From IMG/VR virus record IMGVR_UViG_3300042359_000313, positions 1 through 26,270 of that record: a stretch of DNA of 26,270 bases; one strand, 5' to 3'. Position numbers and translations under genes: made by a program. The notes under the pieces were generated by a model. It had not been told where the DNA came from. It searched no databases and saw only the letters and a program-made list of their open reading frames with translations. The stretch is from a virus. Shown here one piece after another: positions 21,822 through 26,270 of this stretch (the stretch's first letter is position 1; the number at the start of each line of letters is the position of its first letter).

Positions 21822-23459
21822 TCAATTGGGTTGTTGGTTGGCCGACGGGCCGTGCACCTTGATGCCGCTGCTGGTGGCACCGGCAGCGCCGCCGGCCTGC
21901 GTTAGCGGCGGCAGGTACTTATCGAAGTCCTGCTGGAGAAGCCAGTCACCGAAGCTGCGGATGTTCGGATACTGTCGCATGATCGTCGGGCCTTCTTTCT
22001 GCCACTTCTCGAGCAGTTTACCGTAGAGCTGCTCGTGTCTGAGCCGCAGATCTTGTTGAAGCCGCATCCCCTGCAGCTCGCGTTCCTGATTCATCCGCAA
22101 GCGATCCTGCTCCAGTCGCTTGCTCTCGATGCGCTCGCGTGATGCGTTGTCTTCTCGGCTGGCCTGTAGCTGCCCTGCAACCGTCGCGGCGTTGCGCTTG
22201 TTCTGCTGCTCCTGCTCGTACTGCCCGACGACGATCTTGCCGGCCGTTTCGCGGTTGACGCCATACACCTTCTCGAGCCCCTCGAGGTAGCTCTTGCTGG
22301 CCGCCGTCTTGGCTGCGCGGAACGCCGCGTTGGCCTCGACCTGCTCCTTCTGCGTGCCGTTGCGCGCGTCCTGCAGCTTGTCGTAGGCCGCCATCAGTCC
22401 TTGGCGCGCCGCCTCGATCTGCTGCATGCCCGTGCGGTACGAAGCGGCCCCGACGCCGAACGCCTTGGCTGCTGCAGCCATGGCAGGCCCGGGCGTGGTA
22501 GCCAGCGCGACGCCGGCGTCAATGATCGCCCACGCCTTGGCGTCGTTGCCGCGCTTCTCGAGCTTGGCCTCTTCCCCGCGCAGCCGCTGCTCGCGCTCGC
22601 CGTACTGACGCTCACGCGCCGCGAAGAGCCCCGCAGCTTCGCGCTTGCTCTCTTCGATATCGCGCAGCTGCGCGTCGCGCAGCTCAGCTCTGTCCTTCGC
22701 GAACGGGTCGGGCATCCGGCCGGTGGCGTTGATGATCCGCGAAATCAGGTCGTCCGTGCTCGGGCTCGCCACGCGCGGGGCGGCCGGCCCGGCCGGCCCG
22801 GCCGGCCCGGCCGGCGCAGCGCCGGGCGCGGGGCCGGGCGGGAAGCGCATGGACATGTCGGGTGCGCGATCGGTAGGGGCAGGTGGCGGCCCGGGCGGGA
22901 AGCGCATGGACTGATCGGGCGCGCGCGGCGCAGCGGGCGTTGAGGGCGTGCGCGAGGGGCCGAAGGTGTCGCCCTGCGCCAAGGCGCGCGAGCGCGCCAG
23001 CATGCGCGCTCGCTCGCGCTCCGCGTAGTTGTCAGGCGGCGAGGCCTGCTCCATGTACCGTTGCAGCTCCGGGCTGTAGGCGCGGCGAGTGCCGGCCGTC
23101 ATCTCGTCGGTCTCTTTCTGGTAGATCTGCTCGAAGTTCGCCGGGCCGATGGTGCCGCCGCTCTGGTAGCGCGGCACCTCGTCTTCTTCGTCGTCGCCGA
23201 GCGCGGCGATGCCGCCGCCCGGCATCTGCCCGACGCTGCTCGGGGCTGCACCGGCCAGACCTGCCTGCGCCTGTTCAGCGAGCAGCGCCTTGCGGTTCTG
23301 ATTACGCGCGCGCAGCTGCTGCCGACTGTTCAGCTCGTTGAGCACGATCTGCCGTTTCAAGTCGTTCGGCGGCAGCGTGTTGAGCATTTGCTTGAGCACA
23401 TCGTCTTTAAACGTGTGCACTCGCTGCGAGAACTGGATCGTGTCTTTCGGGTCGTACAT
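21822..23459 (-). CDS. Coiled-coil phage structural protein (545 aa)
   Basis: A 545-aa protein, probably virion-associated. The start is the ATG at 23459, which overlaps the stop of the upstream gene as TGATG; GTG 23462 is less likely. Residues about 1-60 are helical (MYDPKDTIQFSQRVHTFKDD). Residues about 180-230 are Pro/Gly-rich with two copies of MSMRFPPGP/QSMRFPPGP and a Gly-Pro-Ala run. Residues about 250-480 are a long charged coiled coil (ESKREAAGLFAARERQYGER and onward). It ends 9 bases before the giant gene. The composition and position suit an internal or ejection protein acting with the giant protein. No enzyme motif is seen, and the family is not recognised with certainty. Confidence 0.82.
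   Translation of the reverse strand: MYDPKDTIQFSQRVHTFKDDVLKQMLNTLPPNDLKRQIVLNELNSRQQLRARNQNRKALLAEQAQAGLAGAAPSSVGQMPGGGIAALGDDEEDEVPRYQSGGTIGPANFEQIYQKETDEMTAGTRRAYSPELQRYMEQASPPDNYAERERARMLARSRALAQGDTFGPSRTPSTPAAPRAPDQSMRFPPGPPPAPTDRAPDMSMRFPPGPAPGAAPAGPAGPAGPAAPRVASPSTDDLISRIINATGRMPDPFAKDRAELRDAQLRDIEESKREAAGLFAARERQYGEREQRLRGEEAKLEKRGNDAKAWAIIDAGVALATTPGPAMAAAAKAFGVGAASYRTGMQQIEAARQGLMAAYDKLQDARNGTQKEQVEANAAFRAAKTAASKSYLEGLEKVYGVNRETAGKIVVGQYEQEQQNKRNAATVAGQLQASREDNASRERIESKRLEQDRLRMNQERELQGMRLQQDLRLRHEQLYGKLLEKWQKEGPTIMRQYPNIRSFGDWLLQQDFDKYLPPLTQAGGAAGATSSGIKVHGPSANQQPN
22782..22815 (-). repeat. 9-base tandem repeat (Gly-Pro-Ala coding)
   Basis: On the + strand the unit GGCCGGCCC is repeated about 3.8 times. 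On the coding strand it gives a Gly-Pro-Ala run, like short collagen-type repeats known in phage tail and fibre proteins. It lies in the Pro/Gly-rich middle of the 545-aa protein. Confidence 0.85.
22834..22911 (-). repeat. 21-base direct repeat, two copies
   Basis: The 21 bases at 22834-22854 recur exactly at 22891-22911, 57 bases apart, and encode the M-R-F-P-P-G motif twice in the same protein. The spacing keeps the frame, so a duplicated protein module is likely. Confidence 0.8.
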
Positions 23460-24550
23460 CACGCCCCCTGCAGGATTTGTGCGGCGATCAGATCCTCGAG
23501 CCCGGCCGCGCTGTCGACAGCCCCGCCGCCGGCGAGCCGGCTCAAGCCGTACGCCGTGGTGCCGAGGCCCATCAGCTGATTCATCATGCTGGGCTGAGCA
23601 GGCGTGGAGGTCATCGAGGTCTGAGCCAGCGGCAGGCCGCGCAACATGTTCGACATGAAGCCGAGCTGCTGGTACGGGTAGTTGCGCTGCGCGTTGAAGT
23701 CCTCGTACTGCGTGTTGAGGATGTTCTGCGCCTGCTGTTGCTGCTGGGTGCCCAGCTGGTTCTGCAGGCCGATCGCCCCGGTCTGCTGGCCGAAGCGCGT
23801 CTGCCCGAGCTGGCCAAGCGTCGAGGCCGCCTGATTGGCCGCCTGCGCGCCTTGCAGCTGCAGCCCTGCGCCGAACTGGCGCGACTGCTCGCCGAGCTGC
23901 TGGGCGTTCAGGCCGGCCGACTGGTTGGCCATCTGCGCCTGCATGTTGCGCTGCTGGTCGGCGTTGAACTGCCCCATGGCCTGCTGGTATGCTGCCTGCA
24001 GCCCGGTGGCTTGGATGTCGCCCTGCTGCAGGGCCAAGTTGCGCGCGGCTTCAGCGCGCATGATGGCGTCGCGGCTGCCGCCGAACGCGCCCGACTGCAC
24101 CGCCTGCGCCTGCTGGCGCGTGCCAGCGATGTCCGCCTGCCGCTGCGCTTCGCGCTGCTGGATGTTGACGACGTTCTGCATGTACGGGCTCATGTACTGC
24201 TGAGCCTGCGCAGCGTCGAACAGCCCGGAGCCGACGCGGTCGGGCGAGAACTGCCCCGCCTCGTAGCGCAGCCCCTGCGCAGCCTCACCGGCGCGCTGCG
24301 CCAGCGCGGACGCCCGGTCCATCTCGCCTGCGACGCCTAGCCCGCCCGCACCCGCGTACGACTGCTTCTGCAGGTCGCTGAACTGCGCCTGCCGTTCGCC
24401 GCCGTACTGCTGGTAGGGCTTGAAGCCCGAGATCTTGCCGGTGGCGTCGCGGTCGAACAGCGTCCCGCTGGTGACGCCGAGCATCTCCTCGACGTACGGC
24501 CGGGCATAACCCGGGATGTTGGTGTTCTCGATGACGCTTGCGTCAGCCAT
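23459..24550 (-). CDS. Gln/Ala-rich phage virion-type protein (363 aa)
   Basis: A 363-aa protein with a conserved-looking start (IENTNIPGYARPYVEEMLG) and a Gln/Ala-rich helical body from about residue 100 to 300, including a five-Gln run. The C-terminus has GLGTTAYGLSRLAGGGAVDS. Proteins with an N-I-P-x-Y-A-R-P-Y-V-E start occur in podovirus-like phages next to other ejection-type proteins. AAGGAG five bases before ATG 24550 is the ribosome site, and the gene shares bases with the following gene (TGATG). No catalytic motif is seen. It is likely an internal core or ejection-apparatus protein; this rests on composition and context. Confidence 0.82.
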   Translation of the reverse strand: MADASVIENTNIPGYARPYVEEMLGVTSGTLFDRDATGKISGFKPYQQYGGERQAQFSDLQKQSYAGAGGLGVAGEMDRASALAQRAGEAAQGLRYEAGQFSPDRVGSGLFDAAQAQQYMSPYMQNVVNIQQREAQRQADIAGTRQQAQAVQSGAFGGSRDAIMRAEAARNLALQQGDIQATGLQAAYQQAMGQFNADQQRNMQAQMANQSAGLNAQQLGEQSRQFGAGLQLQGAQAANQAASTLGQLGQTRFGQQTGAIGLQNQLGTQQQQQAQNILNTQYEDFNAQRNYPYQQLGFMSNMLRGLPLAQTSMTSTPAQPSMMNQLMGLGTTAYGLSRLAGGGAVDSAAGLEDLIAAQILQGA

Positions 24551-24559
24551 AGCTGCTCC

Positions 24560-26270
24560 TTACGCGGGGAGGGCGCTGCGCGCCTTGGTGTCTTTGGCGA
24601 TTGCGTTCTTGCCCATGGACTTGCGCCGGCGCTTCTGGATGCGGTCCATCATGGCGTACAGCTGGCGAGCGCCGGCCTCGGTCGAGCCGTTGCCCAGCTC
24701 CGACACGATGCGTGCCGGGATGACGAACTCGCCGTCGGCCAACCGCGCCGGGCGCTTGCCGTTGATGCTGGCCGGGATCGAGTCAGAGACGCCGTCGCCC
24801 GGGCCGCGCAGCAGGCGGCCGCCGTCCGAGTAGTCCCCCAGCCCGCCGGGCATGCCGCCGCCGGCCAGCGCCGCAAGGCCGCCCTCGGCCATCGGGCGCG
24901 ACTGCGCCTGCTGGCCCATGAGGTAGCGGTAGGCCGCATCCGACTGCGTCTGCTGCCCGGCGGCCGGGCCGCCGACGACGTTGACCGACGGAGCCGCCAC
25001 GGAGATCGGCGACGTGCTGGTCGGGATGGACGTGTCCGCGCCGCCAGAGGCGGCCTGCTGTTGCTGGCCGCCCGCGCCAGCCGCGCCGGTAGCGGCTGCG
25101 AGCAGCGCGCCCGTCGCGATAGGGTTGGCCTTGGCCGCGTCCAGTGCTGCGGAGGCCAGCGAGCCGAGGCCGCTGGACAGCGTCGGCGCTGCGGCACTTG
25201 CGCCTGCGGCCCCACTGCCGGCACCGGCAGCCTCTGCCGCAGCCGCATATTGCGCAGCCCCCTCCGACGCGGCAGTCAGCCCCGTCGGGCCGCCTGCGCC
25301 GCCGGCCGCAACTGCGTCTGCGCCGCCAAGCAGTTCTGCCCCGCCACCGCCAAGCAGCCCCGCGCCGCCGGCCAGCGCCGCGCCGCCCACGAGCAGCGGG
25401 CCGAGCCAGTCCATGTTGTCGTTGAACCAGCCGCCGCTGCGCTCGTCCTTGACGAACTGCACCTTGCCATCGGCGTCCACGCCGTAGTGGCCGTACACGC
25501 CGCCCTCGTACAGCGGGTCGAATGACGCGGTGAGCCGTGCGTATGGCTCGGTGTACGCGTAGCCACCGCCCTCGCCTTCGCCGCTGCTGTACACGCGCGG
25601 GCGCAGGCTTGGGTCAATCCGAGATTGCAGGTAGTTGATCGCGTCCGCTTGGCTCATGTTGGCCAGCCCAGACTGGGCGAACTGGTTGCGGTACGCGTCG
25701 TTGTAGGCGTCGGCATTGAGTGCCCCGTTTCCGAGGCCGTACTCGTCGGTCAGCTCGTTGACCGAGCGCCATCTGCCGCCCTCGGCAAACCCCGGCACCT
25801 GCCCGCCCTCGGCGGCCGCGTACGGCGTGCCCGCCTCGATGCGATCGTCGAAGTAGCGCCCCGTGCGCCGGGCCTCGTCCTCGGGCACGCGCCGGCGGAC
25901 CAGATTGTGCGGCCGGATCATGCCCGGCTGGCGCGTCGTGGTGGGGACCGCCTTGTCCGCCTCGAACGCCGACGCGCCGGCGAGCGCCGGCAGCCCGGCC
26001 ATCAGCAGCCCCTTGGTGCCGCCCATCTGGTTGGCGAACGCCTCGAGCCCACCCTTCTCGGTCAGGCGGCCCGCGCCGGCGGAGAGCTTGTCCCACGCGC
26101 TGGCCGGCGGCAGCGTCTGCGCCACCTGCGCCGGAGGGAGCCCCTCGGCGTATGCCTCCGGCATGCGACTCGCCAGCGCCTGCTCGCCCAGCCCGCTGAG
26201 CCCGCCGGCCAGCCCCGCGCCGCCGTACGCGCCCAGCCCGGCCATGATGCCGCGCGAGGCGTTGCCCGTG
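24560..26270 (-). CDS. Gly/Ala-rich phage structural protein (5' end outside window)
   Basis: The frame stays open to the window edge: codons before the ATG at 26245 read TGNASRGI and join smoothly to MAGLGAYGG, so that ATG is probably internal and the gene continues beyond 26270. At least 569 residues are visible. The N-terminal and central parts are Gly/Ala-rich, including GPLLVGGAALAGGAGLLGGG, which could be membrane-active. The C-terminus has GPGDGVSDSIPASINGK, then ARLADGEFVIPARIVSELGN and a basic tail. The S-D-S-I-P-A followed by D-G-E-F-V pattern is a common ending in phage virion proteins. It ends 9 bases before the 363-aa gene. It is probably part of the ejection or tail apparatus. 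Confidence 0.85.
   Translation of the reverse strand, partial: TGNASRGIMAGLGAYGGAGLAGGLSGLGEQALASRMPEAYAEGLPPAQVAQTLPPASAWDKLSAGAGRLTEKGGLEAFANQMGGTKGLLMAGLPALAGASAFEADKAVPTTTRQPGMIRPHNLVRRRVPEDEARRTGRYFDDRIEAGTPYAAAEGGQVPGFAEGGRWRSVNELTDEYGLGNGALNADAYNDAYRNQFAQSGLANMSQADAINYLQSRIDPSLRPRVYSSGEGEGGGYAYTEPYARLTASFDPLYEGGVYGHYGVDADGKVQFVKDERSGGWFNDNMDWLGPLLVGGAALAGGAGLLGGGGAELLGGADAVAAGGAGGPTGLTAASEGAAQYAAAAEAAGAGSGAAGASAAAPTLSSGLGSLASAALDAAKANPIATGALLAAATGAAGAGGQQQQAASGGADTSIPTSTSPISVAAPSVNVVGGPAAGQQTQSDAAYRYLMGQQAQSRPMAEGGLAALAGGGMPGGLGDYSDGGRLLRGPGDGVSDSIPASINGKRPARLADGEFVIPARIVSELGNGSTEAGARQLYAMMDRIQKRRRKSMGKNAIAKDTKARSALPA

Overview
This 26.3-kb window is part of a tailed double-stranded DNA phage genome, or a prophage or metagenomic contig of one. 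It is GC-rich and tightly packed: start and stop codons overlap or lie a few bases apart, and no stretch over 300 bases lacks a gene. Gene content suggests a podovirus-like phage of a high-GC, probably proteobacterial, host. The host group is inferred from composition and gene style only.

Positions 1-11,611 (+ strand) hold the DNA-metabolism arm. In order: two small related helix-turn-helix proteins, a DUF3310 protein, a structured 160-base gap, a VRR-NUC nuclease, a small unknown protein, a family A DNA polymerase with proofreading domain, a small HExxH metallopeptidase-like protein, a Cas4/RecB-like nuclease with four Fe-S-type cysteines, a small HNH nuclease and a SNF2-type helicase. After an 80-base gap come a conserved phage protein of unknown role, a probable ssDNA-binding protein, an XRE-like regulator, a tiny ORF, a primase-helicase fusion and a 61-aa ORF. 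Together these supply priming, unwinding, synthesis, strand protection and nuclease processing. A 19-base sequence ending in the ribosome binding site is repeated exactly in front of the first gene after each of the two gaps.

Positions 11,598-26,270 (- strand) hold a structural or ejection arm read toward the replication arm. From right to left: a partial Gly/Ala-rich protein with a phage-type C-terminus, a Gln/Ala-rich protein, a coiled-coil protein with Pro/Gly-rich repeats, and a giant 3,404-aa protein. The giant protein resembles the polyvalent proteins of phages. It has a short N-terminal module common in virion proteins, a hydrophobic Ala/Gly segment, an FtsK-gamma-like winged helix, long coiled coils, a HExxH metallopeptidase and an LPD38-like C-terminal third. 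A distinctly AT-richer segment (about 14,330-15,002) interrupts it in frame and may encode an ADP-ribosyltransferase-like domain. The two arms meet tail to tail with a 14-base overlap and no obvious terminator.

No terminase, portal, capsid, integrase, RNA polymerase, lysis gene, tRNA or CRISPR array was recognised. The most notable signals are the composite giant protein with its foreign-looking insert, the repeated leader with adjacent hairpins, a hairpin that would bring a distant Shine-Dalgarno close to its start codon, and a polymerase O-helix with Leu at the Pol I Phe762 position.
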